Of a stretch of DNA of 64,000 nucleotides, positions 1-11,273 are shown one piece after another. The stretch is from Pictodentalium vernedei. Taxonomy: Eukaryota; Mollusca; Scaphopoda; Dentaliida; Dentaliidae. A model generated the notes under the pieces. That model did not search any database. It saw only the letters and a program-made list of their open reading frames with translations, and was not told the DNA's origin. The position numbers were made by a program, and so were the translations under genes. Location of the stretch: positions 457,636,681-457,700,680 of the forward strand of contig CM062296.1 of the NCBI GenBank assembly GCA_031216915.1. Direction: 5' to 3'. Positions within the stretch are counted from its first letter, which is position 1; each line of letters opens with the position of its first letter.

Positions 1-104
1 AAAAATAATATGAAGCACATCCACAGAATTGGGAGCCTTGAAAGTGAGGCACCGGCACTTCAGAATAGAGCCCAAATATGGGCTTCCAGCACCCTACCAG
101 TTAA
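1..104. mobile_element. MITE family C, partial copy cut by window start
   Basis: The right end reads GGTGC..ACCAGTTAA (TTAA at 101-104). Reversed, it matches the left arms of the copies at 4989-5237 and 27315-27493 (TTAACTGGTAGAGTGCTG, then a GCCCATATTTGGG-like stretch). Only about 100 bp lie in the window. Non-coding; a TTAA border suggests the piggyBac type. Confidence 0.55.
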
Positions 105-174
105 TTGATGCCACTGGAAGTGTTTTTATTATCCCCGCATTTTGAAAATGCGGGGACATAATGATGATCTACTG

Positions 175-1620
175 GTTTCAGAATTTTGATTTGGCCCCAA
201 TTGGTTCCTGTGCTAATGTGTTCAGGTAGCATCTCTAGATGTACATGAAGGTTTCGGAATTTTGATTTGGCCCCAGTGGAACCACTTTTATCGTTGGAAA
301 ATCAGTTTTCATCAAAAGACTCCTAGGGTATTTAACCCTTTACCCAATGCAGACGATATCAAAATTTATTATTTTAAATATAATTTTTTTAAATTTTTCA
401 AAACATTTCAACAAAACCATATCATGTGACCCCTCACTGGAACAAGCTCGACAATCTCGTTCCAAAGAGGGGTCATATAATATGGTTTTGTTGAAATTTT
501 TTGAAAAATAATATTTTTTCAGTTGCTGAATTTGCATATTATGCAGGCGGATGTGGCTGATTTGTAGGGTAAAGGGTTAATTTGAAACGTTTAAACTATG
601 CTAAAGTGTTCAGGTAGCATCTCTAGATGTGTATGAAGCTTTCAGAATTTTTATTTGGCCCCAGGTGGTTCCAGTGGAACCACTTTTATCGTTAGAAAAT
701 CAGTTTTCCTCGAAAGGCTCCTAGGGTATTTAATTTGAAACATTTAAACTATGCTAAGGTGTTCATGTAGCATCTCTACATGTGCATGAAGGTTTCATAA
801 TTTTGATTTGGCCCCATGTGGTTCCAGTGGAACCACTTTTATCGTTAGAAAATCTGTTTTCATCGAAATGCTTCTAGGGTATTTAATTCGAAAGGTTGAA
901 AGTGTCTTCATATGTTCCGGTAGGGTCTATAGATGTGCATGAAGGTTTCAGATTTTTGTTTCAGCCCCATATGGTGCCCGTAGCACCACTTTGTCGTTAG
1001 AGAAGCGGTTTCCTGCAAAAGGCTCCTAGGGGTTTTAATTCAGAATGTTGAAAGTGTGTTCATATGTTCCGGTAGGGTCTCTAGATGTGCATAAAGGTTT
1101 TGGATTGTGTATTCGGCCCCATGTGGTATCCATAGCACCACTTTTGTTGTTAGAAAACCGGTTTCCGGCGAAAGGCTCCGAGGGGTTTTAATTCGAAATG
1201 TTGAAATTATGTCCATATGTCCGGTGGGGTCTCTAGATGTGCATAAAGGTTTTGGATTTTGTATTCAGTCCCATGTGGCGCCTGTAGCACCACTTTTGTC
1301 ATTAGAGATCCGGTTTCTGGCGAAAGGCTCCAAGGGGGATTTAATTCGAAATGTTGAAAGTGTGTTCTTAAGTTCCGGTAGGGTCTCTAGATGTGCATAA
1401 AGGTTTCGAATTTTTTTATTCGGCCCCATGTGGCGCCCGTAGAACCACTTTTGTTGTAATCCGGCAAAGAGCTCCTTGGGGGGTTTAATTCGAAATGTTG
1501 AAAGTGTGTTCAGATGTTTAAGTAGGGTCTCTAGATGTGCATAAAGGTTTTGGATTTTTGATTCAGCGACATGTGGCACCCGTTGCGCCACTTTGTCATT
1601 AGAGAATGTGAATTGATTTG
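175..1620 (+). repeat. tandem array, unit about 150 bp, 8-9 copies
   Basis: Each unit contains TCTCTAGATGTGCAT(G/A)AAGG, a TTTGATTTGGCCCCATGTGG-like block and ACCACTTTT(A/G)TCGTT. Unit starts fall near 217, 607, 758, 910, 1062, 1209, 1364 and 1507, giving a spacing of about 147-156 bp apart from one gap caused by the MITE at 332-580. Small open frames on both strands (1107-1400, 1265-1690) are read-throughs of the units and are not genes. Confidence 0.85.
332..580. mobile_element. palindromic TTAA MITE (M1), piggyBac-like, with empty site
   Basis: Ends are TTAA-CCCTTTACCC and GGGTAAAGGG-TTAA, a 10-bp perfect inverted repeat. The centre folds into a long hairpin around 400-510 (AACAAAACCATAT...ATATGGTTTTGTT, with GACCCCT / AGGGGTC inside). 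It sits in one unit of the 150-bp array; the neighbouring unit near 725-745 shows the unfilled site GGTATTTAATTTGAAAC with a single TTAA, so the borders and the 4-bp duplication are direct observations. Confidence 0.85.
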
Positions 1621-1840
1621 TGATCATCGAGGTGGCATACTGAAAAAGCGGAGATACACCTTGGCGTGCTTTGCACACAAATGACACCATTCTAGTTTAA
1701 TTTGCCATCTGAGTCAATACAACTGAATACTCCTTCAAGAATATAACTGTACAGCTGGATGAACCTCTTGAATGTTATTGACTGAACATGCATTAATGCT
1801 TTTAACACTTAAAGGCCTAATGCCGATTTTAATCACTTTT

Positions 1841-2171
1841 TATACCCCCGCAAACAAAGTTTGGGGGGGTATATAGGAATCGCCCGGTCCATCCGTCCGT
1901 CCATCCGTCCATCCATCCGTCTGTCCACCTGTCCATCCTTATAAGTGCAACTCCTCCTAAACCGTTAGAAGAAGTTTCATGAAACTTTACACAATGGAAG
2001 AACTCCATATGAAGATGTGCATGAAGCAATATAATTCCGTTTTGACATTTCCAAGGGGAGATAATCTAACTTATACATTTCAATTGCTACATCATATGGT
2101 TGTGTCCTTGTAAGCGCAACAACTGAGGCACGGGGGGTATCACTTTGTGAGCTTGCTCATAGTACCTCTAG
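1841..2171 (+). mobile_element. P-family element, short copy (P1)
   Basis: Starts TATACCCCCGCAAAC / AAGTTTGGGGGGGTATA, an imperfect hairpin, followed by a (GTCCATCC)n-type microsatellite at 1890-1937 and about 200 bp of single-copy-looking body. Ends ACCTCTAG|TTT. It lacks the multi-unit array seen in longer relatives. Confidence 0.6.
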
Positions 2172-2235
2172 TTTCTACAAAAGCAGGTGCCCCAACATCT
2201 TTGGGTAAACTTGCAAGTTCATGCAAAGTGCCTTG

Positions 2236-2302
2236 GCAGTTGTTTCTAGGAAAAGTCTTGGCTTCCTGTAAAGGCAGCCATGACTTGCCTAGAAGCAACT
2301 GC
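2236..2302. repeat. hairpin core of MITE family D
   Basis: Two arms of about 27 bp (GCAGTTGTTTCTAGG... and ...CCTAGAAGCAACTGC) flank a short loop. The same core with flanking similarity occurs at 35586-35660, and half of it at 58034-58145. Outer limits of this copy are unclear, roughly 2175-2340. Confidence 0.6.
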
Positions 2303-2494
2303 AAAAGTCACAAGGCGCTAAGTGTCGCAGAAATGTCTAGAAATCTCCAGGACCTATGGGTTAAAGAAGGTGTTCAATGTTCATAAAAAAAGGTCAGATC
2401 CTGTGATAAATTTGATATTAAAGCAGTGACTTCAGTATAGATTATCTTGCATAAGTCTCCATGTAAATGTAAGTGTAATAATTTTTCTGTTTAG

Positions 2495-2608
2495 GTTTAC
2501 ATTGATACATACTCGACGAGTTCTCAAAATATTAAGAGCATAATCAAAGCTATTACAACTCAAATGTTGAATAGTTTTGCTGAGAAACTAGGCAACCTAA
2601 AAGATGTG
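2495..2608 (+). CDS. internal exon 1 of an unrecognised host gene
   Basis: A pyrimidine-rich tract ending TTCTGTTTAG precedes an open 114-bp stretch followed by a consensus donor GTAAGA. Only one of its three frames is free of stops; it reads 38 codons starting VYIDTYSTSS and ending EKLGNLKDV, with a helical, Ile/Lys/Leu-rich look. It starts and ends in phase 0, matching the phase-0 start of the exon at 28851. No start codon, signal peptide or known domain can be identified; earlier exons must lie left of the window. I do not recognise the family. The run of phase agreement over four exons is the main reason to believe it. Confidence 0.72.
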
Positions 2609-3061
2609 GTAAGATATTTTTACTCTTTGCATGTAGTTTTTGCAATGCATACATACTAATTGTCTATTGCTATTGCGCACTGTAACATTTGCTGTTGCAC
2701 GTTTATATTATATTATTATGATTAGTGTGCACTTTCTCATTGTCTAACCATTTTCACTTTTTTCACAGATTTTGCATTTCTTATTTCTCATTGTCCGTAC
2801 TGTGTGTATATATATTCAACTGTAGTACTGTGATCAAGTGGTCTCTTTCCAAATCGGATTGCGGTAGGTTGTGACAAGTTCTCTGGCCACCAAGTCTAAT
2901 TCTGTTTGTAATTTGAAGCTGTTATGGGCTGTTTGTTTACCCATTTTTTGTGAGAATTTGTGCGCAGACGACGGACTGTAGATGTTATGTGATGCCCCTT
3001 TACTTACAAAGATATACAGGTATTCTTTTCTTCTGCAGTTGTAGATATTCCAATCAGTAAG
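2609..3061. other. intron 1 sequence, no feature recognised
   Basis: AT-rich sequence after the exon donor. I see no open frame, repeat partner or RNA-like fold here. Confidence 0.5.
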
Positions 3062-3313
3062 TACAGTACAGTCTCCGTGGACTGGTCATACTCCATGTGT
3101 GGGTAGTGATGTCCATGCATGCATGTTTACCAGGTAATAAAAATCATCATTGGCAAAATTTTAATTAATGAAGCACTGGGTTGTACCCGGTACTTCATTA
3201 ATTAAATTTTTGATGATTGTTCCTATAATTAGTGCTTGGAATCTAATATTATTGCATCCGTTGAAATATTGCCCACCCTTGGAAAGTGACCGGTCCATGG
3301 TGGCTGTACTGTA
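3062..3313. mobile_element. Tc1/mariner-like MITE (family T), copy 1
   Basis: Terminal inverted repeats: left TACAGTACAGTCTCCGTGG, right in reverse TACAGTACAGCCACCATGG; both continue GAC(T/C)GGTCA. The centre is a long palindrome around 3150-3225 (AATTTTAATTAATGAAG... / ...CTTCATTAATTAAATTT). TA-bounded ends beginning CAGT suggest Tc1/mariner mobilisation. Related copies lie at 26937-27174 and, partly, 28665-28728. Confidence 0.75.
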
Positions 3314-3774
3314 TTTAATTCCCCTAGAAAGCATCAAGATATTAACATAATTTGTGGAACTACCCGGCTGTGGTGAATCTTCATTTCTGATTGTAATCTC
3401 ATCAAAATGTCAATCATATCAAGTAAATGTTGATCAATATTCTGGCTTTGATTCACAGAAATGAAACTTTATGAAACTTTTCAGATTCAGTCGTCCAGAA
3501 TATATTAGTTGGCCGGAAATGCAAACAATAGGTTTGTGTTTCCACCAACTGAAATAGTACAGACAAGCGAATCTAAATATAGGCGATGATCTATTTGATG
3601 GCTAGACTGGTTCCAGGCATAACAGTTTTGAAATTCTGCAGAATTAGACTGGTGGTCTGAGCGTTTGAGTCATTCACACTAGAGGATCACCACGTCACAA
3701 ATGAAATACTGCAAAATGAAGATTAAAAACAAGAAACACAAACAAAAATAGCATTTGGGATACAACATGTCTTC
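3314..3774. other. intron 1 sequence, no feature recognised
   Basis: Single-copy-looking sequence. A short open frame at 3168-3350 crosses the MITE border and has no support. Confidence 0.4.
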
Positions 3775-4012
3775 ATAACAAAATACCAACAATTTTCACA
3801 AAAAATTATTCCTATAATGCAACTAGAAATTTATCCAATTTTGTTTGACAGAGCTCACAGTGCTCTGTCAAACAAGATTGAATTGGTTAATTTCTAGTTG
3901 CATTATAAAAAGAATTTGGTGATGGCAATTTCAGTACATGTATTGTGACATTACTTTACAGTGGGTTAATGTTCTTGTTTGGCACAGCTCAATGAGTGCT
4001 GTAAAACAAGAT
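3775..4012. mobile_element. palindromic MITE family B, degraded copy with a second hairpin
   Basis: Arms TATAATGCAACTAGAAATTT and AATTTCTAGTTGCATTATA enclose TTTGACAGAGC / GCTCTGTCAAAC (about 3813-3908). The core matches the MITE at 31261-31460. A related hairpin, TCTTGTTTGGCACAGC...GCTGTAAAACAAGA, follows at 3971-4012. Clear TTAA ends are not seen. Confidence 0.6.
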
Positions 4013-4988
4013 CAAATTGGTCAGGGTGTTAGTTCTTCAAAACCCTTTTTTTAACTGATATGGATCACAATGCCAGGGCAACTCCGTAGCTTGTGTCGCT
4101 GCTCGGGTTCTTCCCTCTGCTCCGACAAGGCTCCCATTTCAGCATATCCCATCCTGGCAGAATCTAAATTTCCCACTGACACTCGTTCGAAGCCGACTGG
4201 GACTCTGTTATGAATCTTAGAGCACCCACTAATGTAGAGGGTGGGATGGGGGTGTCAAACCTTTGATAACCCATTTGCACCATCTCTCACTGGACATTTG
4301 CTTGCTGGATTGTGCAATAGGCTGGAGACAGGCCTGATGGAACCAATGACAGACTGTACATGTCAGTGAGGGTTACAGTCGGATCCAAAAAAAAAAATAA
4401 CCAGAATGGCAGATTATACTTGCCTGAAGACCAGCAAAAGACACCCTCTCCAGAACTGCAACTGGAATTGACACAGCCTGAGAGAGACTAAACTTGTCAA
4501 TCAAAGAGGGGTGAGAAACAGTTCATTAAAAAACAATATGAAAAGTTGCAGACTATACATGCCTAAAGGACTAACAACAAACAACCACAACAGATTGTGG
4601 ACTGACTCTTAGTGTCTTCATTTGCTTCTTCCTCCTTTGGACATTGTGTGTGATGGATAGTAACATTGTACTGCTAATGTTGTGAAAAGGGATTAACAAA
4701 TCCCACATCATCCATGCATGCCTTTGGTGCAAAAAAAAATTCAACTGGAAAAGGATGTCTTTGAAGGAATTCTACTATCACACTGCCAGAGTACTGGGAG
4801 TTAAGCAAATACCAAAACTGAAAACATTATTGATTTCTTTTCACTAAGGTTGTTGCAAGTTGCTGGATTAGATCTAAAAATATACTTGAAAACCCTTGAA
4901 TTCAACCATAAAAGGTCCCAGAAAGGTCCCAGAAAGTACTTCAATTCACTTTCTGAAATTGTGAGTTTACTCAAATATATTCGAGCCT
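4013..4988. other. intron 1 sequence, no feature recognised
   Basis: Mixed-composition sequence with no repeat partner that I can identify in the window and no convincing open frame. Confidence 0.4.
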
Positions 4989-5237
4989 TAACTGGTAGAG
5001 TGCTGAAAGCTTGTATTTGAGCTGTATTCTTAGGTGCATGTACTGCTTCTTAAAGGCTTCATATTCTGTGGATTTTCTTCCATTTATCCTTAAAGGGAAA
5101 TTATTTAGTCTGTATAGATTTGCTTGGTTACAATTTATGGGGGAGTGCCTATAGGCTTCCCCCATAAATTGTAACAAGGCAAAGACATGTGAGCGAATTT
5201 TCAGATCCCAAAATAATTTCTGCACTCTATTAGTTAA
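4989..5237. mobile_element. palindromic TTAA MITE family C, full copy
   Basis: TTAA at 4989 and 5234 bound a 249-bp element. The left arm is TTAACTGGTAGAGTGCTG and the right arm reversed TTAACTAATAGAGTGCAG. The centre is a strong hairpin, GTTACAATTTATGGGGGA / TCCCCCATAAATTGTAAC (about 5127-5174). Confidence 0.8.
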
Positions 5238-5662
5238 TTAGAAACTTTTTGGAGCTAGTTTAACTTCTACATATCAATTAACCAGCTGTGTTGTGTTGAG
5301 CTGCTTTACTTGTACTGCAGAGCTGCCAGAACTTTACTTTAAAGCTTATACATGTAATCGTTAACGCTTGCTGTATATGTCACATTCATATATTTTTTAG
5401 TACTCTATAATACCTGTAAAACCATTATATATTGATATTCCATTCACTGCCAAAGTTGAGGTATGATAGTTACCGGTATTGGAATCAGCATGTCACAGTT
5501 TTAAAATCTTTGGGATGTGTTTTGCATTAGGATCCTTTAAAAAAAGTAGCATATTCAACAGTAATGAAATTATCAGAGAAATATTCTATGACATTGTGGT
5601 TAGTTAGATTTTATATCCGAAGTAGTTTTGATCTTATTTATGACATGTTTTTTTGTTGTTTT
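5238..5662. other. intron 1 sequence, no feature recognised
   Basis: AT-rich; nothing supported. Confidence 0.4.
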
Positions 5663-6930
5663 TATATGCCTGTTTGTAAAAACGGTTGTATTATGTAAAT
5701 GGTCTGTCTGTCTGTCTGTCCATCCACCTGTCTGTCCATCTGTCTGTCCATCCATCTGTCCATCCAGGCTTAGCAGCGGTACATTGTGGGGTTTACAATT
5801 TAGGGTCAGTGGTAGTTGTGGGGTTGGGTTAGTACAATGGCCACTTGTGGGGTTATTTTTTGCACTGTGAGGTTAATTTTTTGACCTTGTGGGGTTAGGG
5901 TTTAACATTGGAAAAACCCCACAAGTGAGAACGTGTAAGAATGTCCATAGACATAATTTTGTCCAGAGATTTCCTCAGATGTTTATGGACCATTGTCATC
6001 GAAATTTGATATAAATGTTCACCACCGTGGGAACCTATGCACCTGCGATTATAGTTCAGGTCAGATTATTCTTGCCAGAGTTATGCCCCCTTTTCACATG
6101 TATTAAAATGCTAGAATTTTGACAGCAGATTTTCTCTGATGTTTATGGGTCAATTCCTTTGAAACTTGGTATGGATATTCACTACCATGGGAACCTGTGC
6201 AAGAGCGATTATAGTTTTGATTGGACTTTTTTTGCCAGAGTTATGCCCCTTTTAGCCTTAGAATAATTAATTTTATCCATAGATTTTCTTGATTGTTTAT
6301 GGGTCGATTCCTTTGAAACTTGGTATGGATGTTCACTACAATGGGAACCTGCACACCAGCGATTATAGCTTTGATTGGAATTTTTTTGCCAGAATTATTC
6401 CCATTTTTATCTTAGAATGCCTGAATTTTGTCGAGAGATTTTCTCGGATGTTTATGGGTCGATTCCTTTGAAACTTGGTATGGATGTTCACTACCATGGG
6501 AACCTGTGCACCAGTGATTATAGTTTTGATTGGACTTTTTTGGCCAGAGTTATGTCCCTTTTCGTCTTAGAATAAATAATTTTGTCCGGAGATTTTCTCG
6601 GATAGTTATGGGTTGATTCCTTTGAAACTTAGTATGGATGTTCACTACCATGGGAACCTGTGCACCAGCGATTATAGTTTTGATTGGACTTTTTTTGCCA
6701 GAGTTATGCCCCTTTTCATCTTAGAATGCCTGAATTTTGTCCAGAGATTTTCTCGGATGTTTATGGGTCGATTCCTTTGAAACTTGGTATGGATGTTCTC
6801 TACCATGGGAACCGGTGCACCTATGGTTATAGTTTTGATCAGACTTTTTTTGCAGAGTTGTGTCCCTCTTTGTCTTAGAATAATCATGGCAGTGGGGCCG
6901 GCTGGTCCATCTTCGAAGTCACACCTCTAG
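5663..6930 (+). mobile_element. P-family hairpin/tandem-array element (P2)
   Basis: Starts TATATGCCTGTTTG-AAAAACGG..TATTATG, then a (GTCTGTCTGTCCATC) microsatellite at 5701-5766, an odd GTGGGGTT-rich block (5785-5935), a tandem array of about 155-bp units and the terminal motif CACACCTCTAG|TTTTT. The close relative at 60601-61892 shares unit sequence and end. Frames such as 6289-6887 encode the same GSIPLKLGMDV-like phrase only because the unit repeats; their codons and borders follow the array, not a gene. Confidence 0.65.
5960..6890 (+). repeat. tandem array, unit about 155 bp, about 6 copies
   Basis: Units carry TTTATGGGTCGATTCCTTTG, AAACTTGGTATGGATGTTCA, ACTACCATGGGAACCTG and CCAGAGTTATGCCCCTTTT. 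The phrase TTTATGGGTC recurs near 6145, 6296, 6450, 6607 and 6762. The same unit fills 60660-61880. Confidence 0.85.
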
Positions 6931-7130
6931 TTTTTACCCAAGTTAAGGCACTTTTTCGACTTAAGATTTGACCGTCTCTGTTAACATATTTGGGTTCCAA
7001 CCTATAACTCCACAGTTTGGATTATTTGATCTCAATCAAAGTTGGTGTGTGTATTACTCAGCTAGTAAGACGGGCCAAGCTCAAATATGGGTTTTGTCCA
7101 ATTGTTTTTACAAGAGTTACAACTATTTTT
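6931..7130 (+). repeat. P-type repeat, left arm split by E1
   Basis: This stretch continues at 12441-12575. Together they match 58905-59140: CCAATAACTCCAGTTTGG, GGTGTG(A)GTATTAC, GTCCAATT.TTTTTAC, then GAGTTACA..ACTTAGAATT. In the unsplit copy the last phrase is continuous; here E1 lies exactly inside it. Confidence 0.7.
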
Positions 7131-8159
7131 AGCTCACCTGACTGAAAGTCAGGGTGAGCTTTTCTGATCACTTTTTGTCCGGCGTCCGTCATCCGTCGTG
7201 AAGGTGGTGTTTGGGCTTTTTCTCCCAAACCACTGGCCGCATATTAATGAAATTTCATGTGAGTAGGGGTTATATAAGTGGAGTTTGATTTTTTATCAAA
7301 TTTGGTTTCGGCTCACATTGAGCAGAGGGATGGGGCAAAAATGCTCCAATTCTTAAAAAATCTTCTTCTCAAGAACCAGCAATAGCAGAGACTTGATATT
7401 TGGTATGCAGCTTCCTTTTGAGGTGTAGACTCAAGTTTGTTCAAGAGAAGTTGGAGGGGCTATATTTGACGATGTTAAAGGAGAGGCAAAAATTTTGGCC
7501 CTGACCCAAATTTCTATTTTCCAAACCGCGAGGCTGATTTGAACCAAATTTTATGTGAGTGCTTATTGGGTCATAAGTACCTAATTTATGCCGAAATTTT
7601 TTTCCCCATAGCCCCGTGGGAACCACAGGAGCTAAAAATAGAAAAAAATGAAAACGCCCATATGTCCAAAACTACACGGCGCTGAGAATTCTTATTTGTT
7701 GTGAAGCTTCCTTAGGACCAACAGAATGGAGTGATAAAAAAAAATTGCCATTGGTTTTAGGATGGGGGAGTTTTTGGGGACTTTGAAAAAGTGCTGAGTC
7801 AGCATTTTTTAACACTGTGGGTAATGGGAAAAACATAAGACTACTTTTCTCCGAAACCACTGCTCCAAAAGCTTTAAAATTTCACATATAAGATCTTTGG
7901 AAGATTGTTTCACATGTTTATTGAAATGAATTGCCTGGGTTGATATTTGGGCTCTCTATGGGAGCCCAAATGTTTAAATTAGTGCAGTATGAGGAGAATT
8001 TTTTAAAAATCTTCTTCTTCAGATCTAGCAATAAGAATGTTTTGATATTTGGTATGCAGCATCCTTTGGGGGGTGAGATTCAAGTTTGTTGAAGCCAAAT
8101 CCCTGGGTTCATATTTAGGCTGAAAATTTGGGGTCCTGTTGCGGACTTCGAAATTTTGT

Positions 8160-11035
8160 ACCAAAATCCGAAAAATTTTTTTTTTGTTTTTTCTGCGTTT
8201 CGGTCAATTTTAAGACAAAAAAAAATTTTTTTTTTTCCCCCTGAAAATTTTGGGTCCAGGTGGGGACTTAGAAAATTTTTGACTAAAATCCAAAAACATT
8301 TTTTTTTGTTTTTTATGCATTTCTGTCAATTTTAAGACCAAAAAAAAAAAAAAAATTTTTTCCCCTGAAAGTTTTGGGTCCGGGTGGGACTTAGAAAATT
8401 TTGGACCAAAATCCGTAAATTTTTTTTATTTTGTTTTTTATGCATTTCTGTCAATTTTAAGACAAAAAAAAAAAAAAAAAAAAAAATATTTTACCCTGAA
8501 AATTTGGGGTCCGGGTGGAACTTAGAAAATTTGGGACCAAAATCTGGAATTTTTGTTTTTTTTTGTTTTTTATGCGTTTCTGTCAATTTTAAGACAAAAA
8601 TTTTTTTTTTTTTTCCCCTGAAAATTTTGGACCGAAATCCGGAAATTTTTTTTTTTTTGTTTTTCATTTATTTCTGTCAATTTTAAGACAAAAACAAAAA
8701 AAAAAAAATTTCCCCCTGAAAATTTGGGGTCCGGGTGGGACTTTTGGACTAAAATCCAAAAACATTTTTTTTTTGTTTTTTATGCATTTCTGTCAATTTT
8801 AAGACCAAAAAAAAAAAAAAAAATTTTTTCCCCTGAAAATTTTGGGTCCGGGTGGGACTTAGAAAATTTGGGACCAAAATCTGGAATTTTTGGTTTTTTT
8901 TGTTTTTTATGCATTTCTGTCAATTTAAAGACAAAAAAAAAAAAAAAAAATTTCCCCCTGAAAATTTTGGGTTCGGCTGGGACTTTTGGACTAAAATCCA
9001 AAAACATTTTTTTTGGTTTTTTATGCATTTCTGTAAATTTTAAGACCAAAAAAAAAAAAAAAAATTTTTTCCCCTGAAAATTTTGGGTCCGGGTGGGACT
9101 TAGAAAATTTGGGACCAAAATCTGGAATTTTTGGGTTTTTTTGTTTTTTATGCATTTCTGTCAATTTAAAGACAAAAAAAAAAAAAAAAATTTTCCCCTG
9201 AAAATTTTGGGTTCGGCTGGGACTTAGAAAATTTGGGACCAAAATCCTTTCATTTATTTCTGTCAATTTTAAGACAAAAAAAAAAATAAAATTTTTTCCC
9301 CTGAAAATTTGGGGTCCGGGTGGGACTTAGAAAATTTGGGACCAAAATCTGGAATTTTTGTTTTTTTTTGTTTTTTATGCATTTCTGTCAATTTAAAGAC
9401 AAAAAAAAAAAAAAAAATTTTCCCCTGAAAATTTTGGGTTCGGCTGGGACTTAGAAAATTTGGGACCAAAATCCTTTCATTTATTTCTGTCAATTTTAAG
9501 ACAAAAAAAAAAATAAAATTTTTTCCCCTGAAAATTTGGGGTCCGGGTGGGACTTAGAAAATTTGGGACCAAAATCTGGAATTTTTGGTTTTTTTTGTTT
9601 TTTATGCATTTCTGTCAATTTTAAGACAAAAAAAAATTATTTTTTTTTCCCCTGAAAATTTTGGGTCCAGGTGGGACTTAGAAAATTTTGGACTAAAATC
9701 TGAAAAATTTTTTTTTTGTTTTTTATGCATTTCTGTCAATTTTAAGACAAAAAAAATTTTTTTTTTTCCCCCTGAAAATTTGGGGTCCGGGTGGGACTTA
9801 GAAAATTTTGGACTAAAATCCAAAAACATTTTTTTTTGTTTTTTATGCATTTCTGTCAATTTTAAGACCAAAAAAAAAAAAAAAAAATTTTTTTCCCCTG
9901 AAAATTTTGGGTCTGGGTGGGACTTAGAAAATTTGGGACCAAAATCTGGAATTTTTTTTTTTTTTTTGTTTTTTATGCATTTCTGTCAATTTAAAGACAA
10001 AAAAAAAAAAAAAATTTTCCCCTGAAAATTTTGGGCTCGGGTGGGACCAAAATCCGAAATTTTTTTTTTTTTTCCCCTGAAAATTTGGGGTTCCGGTGGG
10101 ACTTAGAAAATTTTGGACTAAAATCCCAAAACATTTTTTTTTGTTTTTTATGCATTTCTGTCAATTTTAAGACAAAAATTTTTTTTTTTTTTCCCCTGAA
10201 AATTTGGGGTCCCGGTGGGACTTAGAAAATTTTGGACTAAAATCCCAAAACATTTTTTTTTGTTTTTTATGCATTTCTGTCAATTTTAAGACCAAAAAAA
10301 AAAAAAAAAAATTTTTTTCCCCTGAAAATTTTGGGTCCGGGTGGGACTTAGAAGATTTGGGACCAAAATCTGGAATTTTAGTTTTTTTTTGTTTTTTATG
10401 CATTTCTGTCAATTTAAAGACAAAAAAAAAAAAAAAAATTTTCCCCTGAAAATTTTGGGTCCGGGTGGCACTTAGAAAATTTTTGACCAAAATCCGGAAA
10501 TTTTTTTTTTGTTTTTCATTTATTTCTGTCAATTTTAAGACAAAAAAAAAAAAAAATTTTCCCCTGAAAATTTGGGGTCCGGCAGGGACTTAGAAAATTT
10601 TGGACCAAAATCCGGAAATTTTTGTTTTTTGTTTTTTATGCATTTCTGTCAATTTTAAGACAAAAAAAAAAAAAATTTTTTTTACCCTGAAAATTTGGGG
10701 TCCGGGTGGGACTTGGGAATTTGGGACCAAAATCTGGAATTTTTGGTTTTTTTTGTTTTTTATGCATTTCTGTCAATTTTAAGACAAACAAATTTTTTTT
10801 TTTTTTACCCTGAATATTTGGGGTCCGGGTGGGACTTCGAAAATTTTGGACCAAAATCCATAATTTTTTTTGTTTTTTGTTTTTTATACGTTTCTGTCAA
10901 TTTTAAGACAAAAAAAAAATTTTTTTTTTACACCGAAAATTTGGGGGCCGGGTGGGACTTAGAAAATTTTGCACTAAAATCCGGAAATTAGTTTTAGCGT
11001 TTTTTATGCGTTTTAAGAAGAAGAAAAAAAATTTA
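8160..11035 (+). repeat. AT-tract tandem array, unit about 115-130 bp, about 24 copies
   Basis: Every unit has GTTTTTTATGCATTTCTGTC, AATTTTAAGAC, a 7-24 base A run, a 5-16 base T run, CCCCTGAAAATTTTGGGTCC, GGGTGGGACTTAGAAAATTT and GGACCAAAATC. Spacing varies mainly because the A and T runs vary. Open frames on both strands are runs of Lys/Phe from these tracts and are not genes. The array is found only in E1 within this window. Confidence 0.9.
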
Positions 11036-11265
11036 GGCTGAAAGTATTTTGTTTCGGAAAAAAATCTGTTTTTTATGTGTTTATCTCAATTTTGGGACGT
11101 TAAAGTGCAGGAACTGAAAATAGAAGGAAAATCCTGTGTATTGTGTGGGCACAATCGCTTCATCTAGTTGGTATATGCTTTTCTTAGGAGGGGCGTATGC
11201 AGCTTATTCAAGTCAAGTCCCTGGTTTGATATTTCGACTACCATGTCAGGTGAGCGCCCTCAGGC

Positions 11266-11273
11266 CCCCTGGG
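11266..11273. repeat. target-site duplication, left (CCCCTGGG)
   Basis: Eight bases that recur as 12425-12432, flanking the hAT-like element. The target was the palindromic tail of E1. Confidence 0.85.

Larger units (their letters stand above)
127..1695 (+). mobile_element. P-family hairpin/tandem-array element (P0)
   Basis: It begins with a perfect hairpin, CCCCGCATTTT / AAAATGCGGGG (133-155), runs through an array of about 150-bp units and ends ATTCTAG|TTT. The same plan (hairpin start near TTTTTAT, then array, then CTAG before a T run) recurs at 1841-2171, 5663-6930, 32106-32479 and 60601-61892. No open frame looks real. Family name is mine; the plan resembles pearl/Helitron-like non-autonomous elements, which is an inference. 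Confidence 0.55.

Noticed and set aside
6289-6887. Repeated open frames with the phrase GSIPLKLGMDVHYHGN
   Set aside because: The phrase arises from the 155-bp P array unit and recurs at 60969-61232; frames start and stop with the unit.
8384-10991. Many open frames of 60-146 codons on both strands
   Set aside because: They consist of Lys/Phe runs and one repeated phrase from the AT-tract array; overlapping frames on both strands and unit periodicity show they are not genes.
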